Shown here in pieces: positions 48,883 through 56,167 of a DNA stretch of 56,167 bases (positions within the stretch are counted from its first letter, which is position 1; each line of letters opens with the position of its first letter). A program made the position numbers and the translations under genes. The notes under the pieces are model-generated. The model had not been told where the DNA came from and made no database searches. It worked only from the letters and a program-made list of their open reading frames with translations. The stretch is taken from contig NZ_VIFM01000046.1 of the NCBI RefSeq assembly GCF_006636215.1, positions 1 to 56,167 of the forward strand, in the 5' to 3' direction. The stretch comes from Myxococcus llanfairpwllgwyngyllgogerychwyrndrobwllllantysiliogogogochensis (lineage in GTDB: Bacteria > Myxococcota > Myxococcia > Myxococcales > Myxococcaceae).

Positions 48883-51800
48883 TCAATGGACGGCGGGAGG
48901 TGACGCACAGACACGCAGCCCGATGAAGGGGATGCGGAAGCGAGGCTCGCCGTCGCCGTGGTTGAGGCTGCGAGCGGTGAACATGTCCTGGTAGAAGCAG
49001 CCGCCGCCGTAGGTGGGCTGGTCGGGCGAGGACACCGAGCGCATCCACTCCCACACGTTGCCGGTGAAGTCCGCCAGGCCGAAGGGGCTGTCGGACGCGG
49101 GATGTGAGCCCACCTCGTCGGGACCGAAGGCCAGTGACTTGCGGCCGTAGGTGGCGTCGAAGTTGGCGTCGTCCGGCTCCAGCCGCTCGCCGTGAGGGTA
49201 GCTGCGCCCGTCCGCGCCCCGGGCGGCGCGCTCCCATTCGCGCTCGTCGCACAGGCGGGCCCCTGGCACCCGGCCGGTGTCGTTCAACCACGTGACGTAG
49301 GCCACGGCGTCCTCCCAGGAGATGCCGGACACGGGCAGGCGCAGCCAGTCCTGGTTCGCGCGGTGCTCGCGGTCCAGGTAGCGCAGCGGCTCGCCTTCGC
49401 GGGCGCGGTAGATGTGTCCCTTGCGCGCGAGCTGGAACTCCCACTGGCCCGGCTCCACTTCGACGAGCGAGATGTCACCGAAGTAGTTGCCTCCGTGGGG
49501 ACGCCGCTCGGCGCGCTCGCGGGGCGGGAGGGTGCGCAGGAAGTCGAGGTACTCGCCGTGGGTGACCTCGGTGCGCCCCACGAGATAGCCCCCGGTGGTG
49601 AGCGCGTGCAGGGGCTGGGCGCGCATGGCGTTGCGGCGGATGACCTCGTCGTCGGGGCTGCCGTAGAGGAAGCGACCGGGGGGGACGTACACGAAGCCCT
49701 TGGGGACGGAGGCGGGCAGCACCAATCGGGTGGCGTGTGCTTCGCCGCGCTCCAGCAGCACCGGGTAGAGGACGGCGGGGCGGTCCGCTCTGACGAAGCT
49801 GAGGCGGTAGGAGCCTGGAGGCAGGGACGCGTCGCGCAGCGGAGTGGTGCCGAGCGTCACGGGGGCAGACCAGCTCAGCCGGCCCGCATCCTCGAGGGCG
49901 CGCTCGACGCGCACGCGGGCACCGGGGGGCTCGGTCTCCAGGTCCAGGCGCGCGGGGGCGTCCAGTCGTCGCTGGAAGTCGCGCGTGTCGTCGACGAGGG
50001 CCAGACGCTGGAGCAGCTCGCGATGCAGCGCGGGTCTGCGCAGCCGCTCGGCCAGGAGGATGCGCTCGAAGAGGACCTCCGCCAACAACTGGCGCCCGCC
50101 CGCGTGGCGCGGGTTCTTTTGAAGCGCGGCGTCGAGCGCGTTGCCGGCTTCACGGTAGGCGGTGTCGACCCGCTCGGCCGTCGCCAGGGCCCGGGCCCAC
50201 GTGGCCTCTCCTTCCACCTTCTGGGCGGTGTCGAAGGCGGCGAAGGCCGCGCGGCGCTGGGCCTCCAGTCGCGTGTTCTCCTCTCGCGCCTGCTCCAGGG
50301 AGGTCCGCGCCTGGCTCACGGCCTGGGCGGTGTCGCGCTCGCGCGCGCGTGATGTCTGGAGTTGGAGCCCGCCGTACACGGCGACCGTGAAGAGAGGAAG
50401 GGAGAGGACCGCGGCGATGCGTCCCAGCCGCTTTCGTGTCGCCACGCGGCGCGAGGCATGGAGGAAGGCGCGCTCGTCCTCGCTCAGGGCGTCGAGCGGG
50501 AGACTCGCGGCTTCCATGAGCTGACGGCCGGACCACAGCAGCTCCACGGTGCGACCCAGGCGCCGCCACTCCGTGCACGCTCGCTCCAGGCGCTGGCGCA
50601 GGACGCGCAGTCCCTCGTCGCCCGCGAGCCAGCCGCGCAGCGTGTCCCAGCCCACCAGCAGGGCCTCGTGCGCCAGCTCGTAGGTGCCCGTCTCCGCGTC
50701 CTCGCTCACCGCCTCGCGCGCCACCACGAGCCGGCCTCGCACCAGGGCTTCCAGCGCCGCGCGGGCCGGGCCGACCTCCGAGCCTGGCGCGCCCACCAGC
50801 TCCTCGCGAGTGCGCTGGGCGCGAGTCCCCTCCGCTGTCACCAACCGTGAGAGGAGGTGTCGCGCCGCGCCGCGCTCCACCGGCGCCAGGGTCGCCAGCA
50901 CGCCATCGGCATGTCGCGCGAGCGCCCCTCCGACTCCGCCGAGGGCTTCGAGCGCCATGGCGGGAATCACCCGGCGCTCCCGGTCCCTGTGCTCCCAGAG
51001 CTGCGCGAGCGCGAACTGGAGCAGAGGCAGTCCTCCCTCGCCCGCACCGGCGGACACCAGGGTCTCCACGAGCGCGGGTGACTCGAAGGTGAAGCCGTGG
51101 GCCCGAGCGGGAGCGACGACCGCCTCCGTCAGTCCCGCTTCGGTAGGGCGCTGGAGGAGGTACAGTCCCCCGGTGTCGAGCGCCTCGCGCAGGCCCGGCA
51201 GCGAGGCCAGTCGCGCGAGGAAGTCACCTCGTGCGGTGGCGAGCACGCGCAGCCGGGGGCCGCCTTCCACCAACGACTCCAGCGCGAGCGCGAAGCGCTG
51301 GGCATCCTCGGGCGGCGCGAGCGTGAGGAGCTCTTCCAGTTGGTCGATGTGGAGGAGCACGGCCCGAGTCCCCGCGCCCGTGCGCATGCGGCGTCCCAGG
51401 GCTTCGGGTGCGGCGTGCAGCTCGCCCAGGAGCGACGCTTCGCTCTCGCCGAGGAGAGGTGCCAGCGTCGCCGCGAGTGCCCCCAGGGGATGGCGTCCGG
51501 GCACCAGCTCGCACGTGGTCCACGCGCCGGGGCCCAGCGCGCCCTGGGCGACTCGGGGCAGGACGCCCGCGCGGCACAGCGACGACTTGCCGACACCGGA
51601 GTCTCCAGCCACGAGGACGAAGGGCTGCGAGCGCAGCCGGTCCACCAGCGCGCGAATCTCCGAGCCACGGCCGGAGAACGTGGCGCGGTCCTCCGCTCCG
51701 AAGGCGTGCAGTCCGGGGTAGGGGCGCTCGTTCGAGGGCGCGGGCTCACCGGTGCCTTCTCGCAGCGCCTCCAGGGCCTCGCGCAGCACATCGGCGGAGG

Positions 51801-52716
51801 CGAAGCGCGCGGCGGGCTCCAGGGACAAGCAACGGTCGATGATGGCGGCGAAGGCCGGGTCCACCTGGGGCAGCACCCGCGTCAGCACTGGACGCTCGCC
51901 CCGGAGCACGGCCTCGCGCAGCTCCGGCGCGGAGTCTCCCCGGTAGGGCCTCGTGCCGGTGCACAGCTCGTACAGCATGACTCCGAAGGAGTAGACGTCA
52001 CTGTGAAGGGTCGCGGGCTGGCCCCGCCAGATTTCCGGCGCCATGTAGCCGGGCGTGCCCACCAGGCCCGTCACGAACGCGGGGATGGGCGAGGGTGTCG
52101 AGGGCGGGGGACTCGCGGGAGGTGACACCGTGAGGGTTCGCGAGAGCTCCTGCTCGCTGGAAGGTGCCACGTCGAGCCGCGCGAGGGAGAGCTGGGTGCG
52201 TGCCGGTTCGGACGGGCCGCCCGCCGCGTCGATGAGCTTGGCCACGCCGAAGTCCAGCAGCTTGACGTCGCCCTCCACGGTCTTCATGACGTTGGCGGGC
52301 TTGAGGTCGCGGTGGACGACGTCCCGGCGATGCGCCGCCGCCAGTCCTCGTGCGAGGCCGATGCCCAGCGTGAGGGCCTGCATCCAGTGCTGGGGGAGCG
52401 GCAGCCGGTCGAGGCTCTCGCCTCGCACGAACTCCGAAATCAGATACGGACGGCGCAGCACCTCGCCCACGCGGTAGATGCCCACGACGTTGGGGTGCTG
52501 CACGCGCGCGATGGCGCGGGCCTCGTTCCAGAAGCGCTCGCGTTGTCCCTCCTGTGGCGCCATGCCGGCGATGAACTTCACCGCCACCAGTCTGTCCAAC
52601 CGCAGGTCCCGCGCGAGGAAGACCTCGCCCATCGCTCCCCGGCCCAGGGGCTCCAGCAGGTGGTACTCCTCGAAGTCGATAGGAGGCTGCCACGCAGCGG
52701 GGGCCTGGGTACTCAT
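48883..52716 (-). CDS. Ser/Thr kinase-STAND-FGE fusion protein
   Basis: A 1277-residue protein. The N-terminal protein kinase (about 15-320) has the Gly loop (GRGAMGE), Lys47, catalytic HRDLKPAN with Asp137, DFG (155-157) and GTPGYMAPE, so it should be active. Residues about 165-213 are an unusual Pro/Ser/Thr-rich insertion in the activation segment. A P-loop NTPase of STAND/novel-STAND type follows (Walker [10 protein letters not shown], 371-379). A membrane helix lies near 765-785 ([16 protein letters not shown]). The C-terminus (about 1000-1277) is an FGE-sulfatase-like domain ([44 protein letters not shown]) lacking the standard catalytic Cys pair. The start overlaps the stop of the FHA-sigma54 gene, so the two are coupled. 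It likely phosphorylates Thr bound by that activator's FHA domain. Confidence 0.92.
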   Translation of the reverse strand: MSTQAPAAWQPPIDFEEYHLLEPLGRGAMGEVFLARDLRLDRLVAVKFIAGMAPQEGQRERFWNEARAIARVQHPNVVGIYRVGEVLRRPYLISEFVRGESLDRLPLPQHWMQALTLGIGLARGLAAAHRRDVVHRDLKPANVMKTVEGDVKLLDFGVAKLIDAAGGPSEPARTQLSLARLDVAPSSEQELSRTLTVSPPASPPPSTPSPIPAFVTGLVGTPGYMAPEIWRGQPATLHSDVYSFGVMLYELCTGTRPYRGDSAPELREAVLRGERPVLTRVLPQVDPAFAAIIDRCLSLEPAARFASADVLREALEALREGTGEPAPSNERPYPGLHAFGAEDRATFSGRGSEIRALVDRLRSQPFVLVAGDSGVGKSSLCRAGVLPRVAQGALGPGAWTTCELVPGRHPLGALAATLAPLLGESEASLLGELHAAPEALGRRMRTGAGTRAVLLHIDQLEELLTLAPPEDAQRFALALESLVEGGPRLRVLATARGDFLARLASLPGLREALDTGGLYLLQRPTEAGLTEAVVAPARAHGFTFESPALVETLVSAGAGEGGLPLLQFALAQLWEHRDRERRVIPAMALEALGGVGGALARHADGVLATLAPVERGAARHLLSRLVTAEGTRAQRTREELVGAPGSEVGPARAALEALVRGRLVVAREAVSEDAETGTYELAHEALLVGWDTLRGWLAGDEGLRVLRQRLERACTEWRRLGRTVELLWSGRQLMEAASLPLDALSEDERAFLHASRRVATRKRLGRIAAVLSLPLFTVAVYGGLQLQTSRARERDTAQAVSQARTSLEQAREENTRLEAQRRAAFAAFDTAQKVEGEATWARALATAERVDTAYREAGNALDAALQKNPRHAGGRQLLAEVLFERILLAERLRRPALHRELLQRLALVDDTRDFQRRLDAPARLDLETEPPGARVRVERALEDAGRLSWSAPVTLGTTPLRDASLPPGSYRLSFVRADRPAVLYPVLLERGEAHATRLVLPASVPKGFVYVPPGRFLYGSPDDEVIRRNAMRAQPLHALTTGGYLVGRTEVTHGEYLDFLRTLPPRERAERRPHGGNYFGDISLVEVEPGQWEFQLARKGHIYRAREGEPLRYLDREHRANQDWLRLPVSGISWEDAVAYVTWLNDTGRVPGARLCDEREWERAARGADGRSYPHGERLEPDDANFDATYGRKSLAFGPDEVGSHPASDSPFGLADFTGNVWEWMRSVSSPDQPTYGGGCFYQDMFTARSLNHGDGEPRFRIPFIGLRVCASPPAVH

Positions 52717-54653
52717 CCGGGAGGCTCCCGGTGGCGCGAGGCCGCGAGCCCGAATTGTTTGTATTTGAGTGCGAAGGTGCGCAGCGGCATTCCGATGAGT
52801 CGCGCCGCGCGCGCCTGGACGCCCGAGGTCTCCTCCAGTGCTTCCATCATGCGCTGGCGCTCCAGAGCACGAAGCTCATCGGAGAGGCGCTGGCGTCGCG
52901 AGGAGCTGGGGGACGACGCGGGCTCGAGGCGAGGAGCGGCTGGTTCGGCGGATGAGGAGGAGGCTCCGGCGGAAGAGGCTTTGGCGGAAGAGGCTTTGGC
53001 GGAAGAGGAGGAGGCTTCGGCGGAGGACGAGGAGGCTTCGGCGGAGGACGAGGAGGCTTCGGCGGAGGACGAGGAGGCTTCGGAGATGGGCGTGCCCTGG
53101 CCTTGGAGTGACTCGGGCAGACACGAGGGTTCGACGATGGGACCGTGCGCGGTGGCCGCGGTGAACTCCATGGCGTTCTTCAGCTCGCGCACGTTGCCGG
53201 GCCAGCGGTGGCCGCGCAGCAGTCCCATGGCGGCGGCGGACAGCTCCAGTGAGGGACGGCCCAGGCGGGTGCAGGCCTCGGCGAGGAAGGTGTTCGCGAG
53301 CAGGGGCAGCTCGCGAGGACGTTCCCGGAGCGGAGGCAGAAGTGCCACTGCGGTGGACAGTCGGAAGTAGAGGTCCTCGCGGAAGCGGCCGGCCTTCACC
53401 TCCTCGGAGAGGCGCCGGTGGGTGGCCGCGACGATGCGCACGTCGACGGGGCGCTCGCGCGAGTCGCCCACGCGGGTGATGACCTTCTGGTCCAGCGCGC
53501 GGAGCAGCTTGGCCTGCACCGGGAGGGAGAGCTCCGCGACTTCGTCGAGGAAGAGGGTGCCGCCACCGGCCTGTTCGAACAGACCCGCGCGTGCCGTAGC
53601 AGCTCCGGTGAACGCGCCCTTCTCGTGTCCGAACAGCGTGCTCTCCGCGAGGGACTCCTGGAGCGTCGCGCAGTTGAAGGCGACGAAGGGCCTGTCCGCG
53701 CGAGGGGACCAGTGGTGGATGGCCCAGGCGGCGTTCTCCTTGCCCGAGCCTGTCTCGCCCTGGATGAGCACGGTGAGGGGACTGGCCGCCAGCCGCCGCA
53801 GCAGCTCGAAGGTGCGCACCATGGCGGCGTCGGCCACCACCACGGCGCGCTCGCCCAGCTCCAACTGGTAGAGGCGGGGCCCGCTCAGGCTCAGGCCGCC
53901 CATGGGTGCGCTGAGCGCGGCGGCGCGCGCGGTGGAGACGAGGGCCTCCGAGTCCAGTCCATCCCGTGGCGCGGTCGCCACACCGGCGCGGACATCGGGC
54001 GCGAGGGGCAGAAGGGCTTCGAGGAGGTGTTGGACGAAGGGCTCCACTTCGTCGCGCAGCAGCTCCGGCAGCATGGCGACGAGGAGGTTCGGTCCTTCGC
54101 GCGCGAGCACGTCCATTCCGCGCAAGGCACCGCTCGCCGCGCGGAGCAGGTCCGGGGGCGCCACCGTGGAAGGTCCGAGCTCCAGCGCCACCACGCTGAC
54201 GCTGCGTTCATAGTCGAGGACGCGCTCGAGTTCCTCGTCCAGCCGGTCGCGCAAGGCGTTGGCATCCAGCAGCGGGCGCGACGTCCGCGTCCCGCCGTGG
54301 AAGACGAGGACGACGTCGCCGAGTGTGACGACGTCGCCGGTGCGCAGCGGATGCGCGCCCTCTACCTTCACGCCGTTGACCTTGACGCCGTTGTGGCTGT
54401 CCTGGTCCGCGATACGCGCGGTCTCCGCGGTCACCGTCACCCGCGCATGGTGTCGGCTCACCGAGGCGTCCTGGACCCGCACGTCCGCGGTGGCGGCCCG
54501 GCCAATCAGGACCTCGCCCTCTTGGGGGAGTGGGCACAGGGAGGACGAGCTTCCCTCGATGACAAGTAAGTAGCGGCGGTCCGCTTCGTCACGCCCGTGT
54601 GTGGACTTGGACGAGCGTGCATCCAGGGTTTCTTGGGTGTCGGAGTTCGACAT
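52713..54653 (-). CDS. FHA-sigma54 activator with a degenerate GGDEF-like domain
   Basis: A 646-residue NtrC-family activator. An FHA domain (about 25-120; [24 protein letters not shown]) binds phospho-Thr. Residues about 128-255 resemble a GGDEF/nucleotidyl-cyclase fold with the signature lost (EGPNL at the GGDEF position). The AAA+ domain has Walker A GETGSGKE (299-306), GAFTGA (346-351, needed to contact sigma54) and Walker [14 protein letters not shown] linker with seven-residue EASSSSA repeats (525-570) leads to a Fis-type helix-turn-helix (about 590-635). ATG at 54653 chosen; the frame upstream to 54722 has no ribosome site. Its stop overlaps the kinase start. It probably activates the sigma54 promoter of the ADYC gene. 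Confidence 0.93.
   Translation of the reverse strand: MSNSDTQETLDARSSKSTHGRDEADRRYLLVIEGSSSSLCPLPQEGEVLIGRAATADVRVQDASVSRHHARVTVTAETARIADQDSHNGVKVNGVKVEGAHPLRTGDVVTLGDVVLVFHGGTRTSRPLLDANALRDRLDEELERVLDYERSVSVVALELGPSTVAPPDLLRAASGALRGMDVLAREGPNLLVAMLPELLRDEVEPFVQHLLEALLPLAPDVRAGVATAPRDGLDSEALVSTARAAALSAPMGGLSLSGPRLYQLELGERAVVVADAAMVRTFELLRRLAASPLTVLIQGETGSGKENAAWAIHHWSPRADRPFVAFNCATLQESLAESTLFGHEKGAFTGAATARAGLFEQAGGGTLFLDEVAELSLPVQAKLLRALDQKVITRVGDSRERPVDVRIVAATHRRLSEEVKAGRFREDLYFRLSTAVALLPPLRERPRELPLLANTFLAEACTRLGRPSLELSAAAMGLLRGHRWPGNVRELKNAMEFTAATAHGPIVEPSCLPESLQGQGTPISEASSSSAEASSSSAEASSSSAEASSSSAKASSAKASSAGASSSSAEPAAPRLEPASSPSSSRRQRLSDELRALERQRMMEALEETSGVQARAARLIGMPLRTFALKYKQFGLAASRHREPPG
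52944..53081 (-). repeat. In-frame 21-bp repeats in the sigma54 activator linker
   Basis: Four units of EASSSSA (residues 525-552) followed by shortened units [10 protein letters not shown] and GASSSSA. The DNA units GACGAGGAGGCTTCGGCGGAG repeat almost exactly three times (listed on the plus strand near 53017-53085), so copy number could vary by slippage. Confidence 0.85.
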
Positions 54654-54743
54654 GTCTGGCCCGGAAGAGTCTCCCACATCAGACAGGGGCGCCGTCACCG
54701 CCGGATGGCAGCGACGGCGCATCCAAAGCCGGGCTGACGTGCT

Positions 54744-55331
54744 TCAGGGCTTGACGACAGGGTGGGTGGCCAGGGTTTGTGGACGCTTCTCCGGGGCGCA
54801 CATGTCGTTGTCGGCGGGGCGCTGGCCGAAGAAGAGCTGGGTGCCTTCCACCTTCACCACGTCGTGGTCCTTGCCGCACTCGGTCAGCGGCTTGAATGAC
54901 AAGCACGCGCCAGGGACGGGCTGCTCCACGCCCACCGTCCACGCGCCCGTGCCGCAGCCCGACTGGGTGAAGACGTCCGCCAAGGGCTGCAGGTGCGCGG
55001 TGAGGTAGCGCTCGCCGAAGGTGAAGGTGCCCTCGGTCGCGCCCGACACCTTCTCCGAATCCTGTCCCAGGCTGTAGGGGCCGACGACGCGCGCGGTGAA
55101 CAGCTTCGTCTGGCAACCCGCGTCGCCGAAGAAGTCCAGGCGGAGCGTCCAGTCGGACTCGGTGAGCTGGAAGTGGCGCTGGAGGTAGTTGTTCGAGCCG
55201 TCGCCGTTGGGGACGGCTTCACACGTGGCGCTGTCCCAGGTGCCGGCGAGGTCCTGGGGGCGGACGTGGGACTTCGCTCCTCCGCACGCGGCGGCGCAGA
55301 GGGTGATGAGGGCAATGGCGAGGATGCGCAT
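54744..55331 (-). CDS. Lipoprotein with APCDD1-like (APCDDC) domain
   Basis: A 195-residue lipoprotein (lipobox AAAC at about 13-16). The mature chain matches the order of the APCDDC domain first described in the animal Wnt inhibitor APCDD1: LAGTWDSATCEAVP, YLQRHFQLTESDWTLRLDFF, QTKLFTARVVGPYSLGQDSE, EGTFTFGERYLTAHLQPLA, CGTGAWTVG, then VVKVEGTQLFFGQRPADN. Six Cys occur in the mature part. The domain is known in some bacteria, where its role is undefined. ATG at 55331 chosen because it opens the signal peptide (MRILAIALITLCAAAC). Own transcript likely; divergent from the LysR gene. Confidence 0.75.
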   Translation of the reverse strand: MRILAIALITLCAAACGGAKSHVRPQDLAGTWDSATCEAVPNGDGSNNYLQRHFQLTESDWTLRLDFFGDAGCQTKLFTARVVGPYSLGQDSEKVSGATEGTFTFGERYLTAHLQPLADVFTQSGCGTGAWTVGVEQPVPGACLSFKPLTECGKDHDVVKVEGTQLFFGQRPADNDMCAPEKRPQTLATHPVVKP

Positions 55332-55428
55332 GGCGAGACTCCGTGGGTGGCTCGGGAGACCGCGACGTGCGGCCTGTTCCGGTGACGCCATGAATGCGCC
55401 AGGAGGCGGCCTGCGGAAACGCTGGAGG

Positions 55429-55457
55429 TTGCAGGGAGGGGCTGCGAGATTGCAGGG
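55429..55457 (+). promoter_or_regulatory. Two TTGCAGGG direct repeats before the LysR gene
   Basis: TTGCAGGG occurs at 55429-55436 and 55450-55457, 21 bp apart (two helical turns). The second ends 4 bp before the LysR start codon. They may be autoregulatory binding sites. The shared context is GG(A/T)TTGCAGGG. Confidence 0.4.
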
Positions 55458-55461
55458 CACC

Positions 55462-56167
55462 ATGCTGGACTGGAACGACCTGCGGTACTTCCTGGCGGTG
55501 TCGCGAGAGGGGACACTCGCGGGCGCGGCGCGGGCGCTGAAGGTGGATGCGACGACGGTGGGGCGCAGGCTCGCTGTGTTGGAGGAGACGCTGGGGGCGC
55601 GGTTGTTCGAGCGGACTCCGGGGCGGCTCGTCCCGACGGCGGCGGCGCGAGGCATCCAGGGGCCCGCGGAGGAGATGGAGGGGGCGATGCTCGCGGTGGA
55701 GCGTCGAGCGGGAGGGGAGGACGCGCGGCTGGAGGGCGTGGTGCGGGTGACGACGACGGAGGCGTTCGCGGTGAACACGTTGTTGCCGCGCTTCGCGCCG
55801 TTCCGGGAGCGGCATCCGGGCATCGAGGTGCGGTTTCTCACGGACTACGGCGCACTGGATTTGACCCGGCGCGAGGCGGACGTGGCGGTGCGGCTGACGC
55901 GGCCGAGCGAGGCCTCGCTGGTGGCGCGCAAGGTGGGGGACATCGCGATTTCGCTCTATGCGTCGGAGGCGTATGTCGCGCGCCGGGGGTTGGCGGACCC
56001 GGCCACGGGGTTCGCGGGGCATGACGTGATTGGGTACACGGGGGCGGCGGCGAAGTGGCCGGAGGCGCGGTGGCTGGAGTCGGTGGGGTCATCCGCGAGG
56101 GTAGGGGTGCGGTGCAACTCGTTGCTGTCGGTGATGGCGGCGACGGGTGGGGGATTGGGGTTGGGGT
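55462..56167 (+). CDS. LysR-family transcriptional regulator (3-prime end outside window)
   Basis: The first 235 codons of a LysR-type regulator; the gene continues past the end of the window. The winged helix-turn-helix is in residues 4-62 (DLRYFLAVSREGTLAGAARA, then VDATTVGRRLAVLEETLGAR), and the effector-binding domain starts near residue 90 (RVTTTEAFAVNTLLPRFAPF, RREADVAVRLTRPSEASLVA). No stop occurs before the edge, which is why it looks open. Divergent from the APCDD1-like lipoprotein, which may be a target. Two 8-bp repeats precede its start. Confidence 0.88.
   Translation, partial: MLDWNDLRYFLAVSREGTLAGAARALKVDATTVGRRLAVLEETLGARLFERTPGRLVPTAAARGIQGPAEEMEGAMLAVERRAGGEDARLEGVVRVTTTEAFAVNTLLPRFAPFRERHPGIEVRFLTDYGALDLTRREADVAVRLTRPSEASLVARKVGDIAISLYASEAYVARRGLADPATGFAGHDVIGYTGAAAKWPEARWLESVGSSARVGVRCNSLLSVMAATGGGLGLG

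Overview
The window is about 56 kb of very GC-rich DNA with strongly GC-biased third codon positions, many lipoproteins and secreted proteins, and large one- and two-component signalling proteins. ADYC and DUF6289-type secreted proteins, an FHA-sigma54 activator paired with a Ser/Thr kinase, a 7TM chemoreceptor-like protein and M57/M9 proteases together point to a predatory delta-proteobacterium of the Myxococcaceae (Myxococcus, Corallococcus or a close relative). The genus cannot be settled from the sequence. I see no rRNA, tRNA, CRISPR array, transposase or phage gene.

Layout. 0-7 kb: a catalytically dead M16 peptidase subunit, then three tandem paralogous lipoproteins, each with its own leader and terminator hairpin. 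7-17.5 kb: mostly single genes (DUF1615 lipoprotein, repeat-rich lipoprotein, CxxCC protein, DmdC-type acyl-CoA dehydrogenase, serine hydrolase, ECF-like sigma factor, 7TM-MCP hybrid). 17.5-18.3 kb: two tiny Cys-containing lipoproteins. 18.5-28 kb: a collagen/hydroxyproline island. It holds a hydroxyproline 2-epimerase, a three-subunit FAD/Fe-S D-hydroxyproline dehydrogenase, a DHDPS-family deaminase and a ketoglutarate-semialdehyde dehydrogenase in one operon. A convergent M9 collagenase shares its terminator, and a PAS-AraC regulator is divergent from the collagenase. 28-30 kb: small envelope proteins, including two homologous genes that diverge from start codons 11 bp apart. 30-35 kb: a minus-strand operon of TadE/TadG-like proteins without pilus machinery. 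35-41.5 kb: a multi-sensor histidine kinase coupled to a receiver-kinase, an FRG protein, a stand-alone receiver and a small Cys protein. 41.8-47 kb: a TPR lipoprotein, an M57-type metalloprotease behind a sigma54-like promoter, and an MFS transporter. 47-54.7 kb: an FHA-sigma54 activator overlapping a kinase-STAND-FGE fusion, followed by a secreted ADYC protein whose leader carries a sigma54-like promoter. 54.7 kb to the end: an APCDD1-like lipoprotein and the start of a LysR regulator that runs off the window.

How it works together. The clearest unit is the island: the secreted collagenase would release Hyp-containing peptides, and the operon contains every enzyme needed to turn 4-hydroxyproline into 2-oxoglutarate. 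The second is the FHA activator/kinase pair, which probably controls the adjacent sigma54-type promoter of the ADYC gene. A similar promoter precedes the metalloprotease. Both links are inferences from position and motif.
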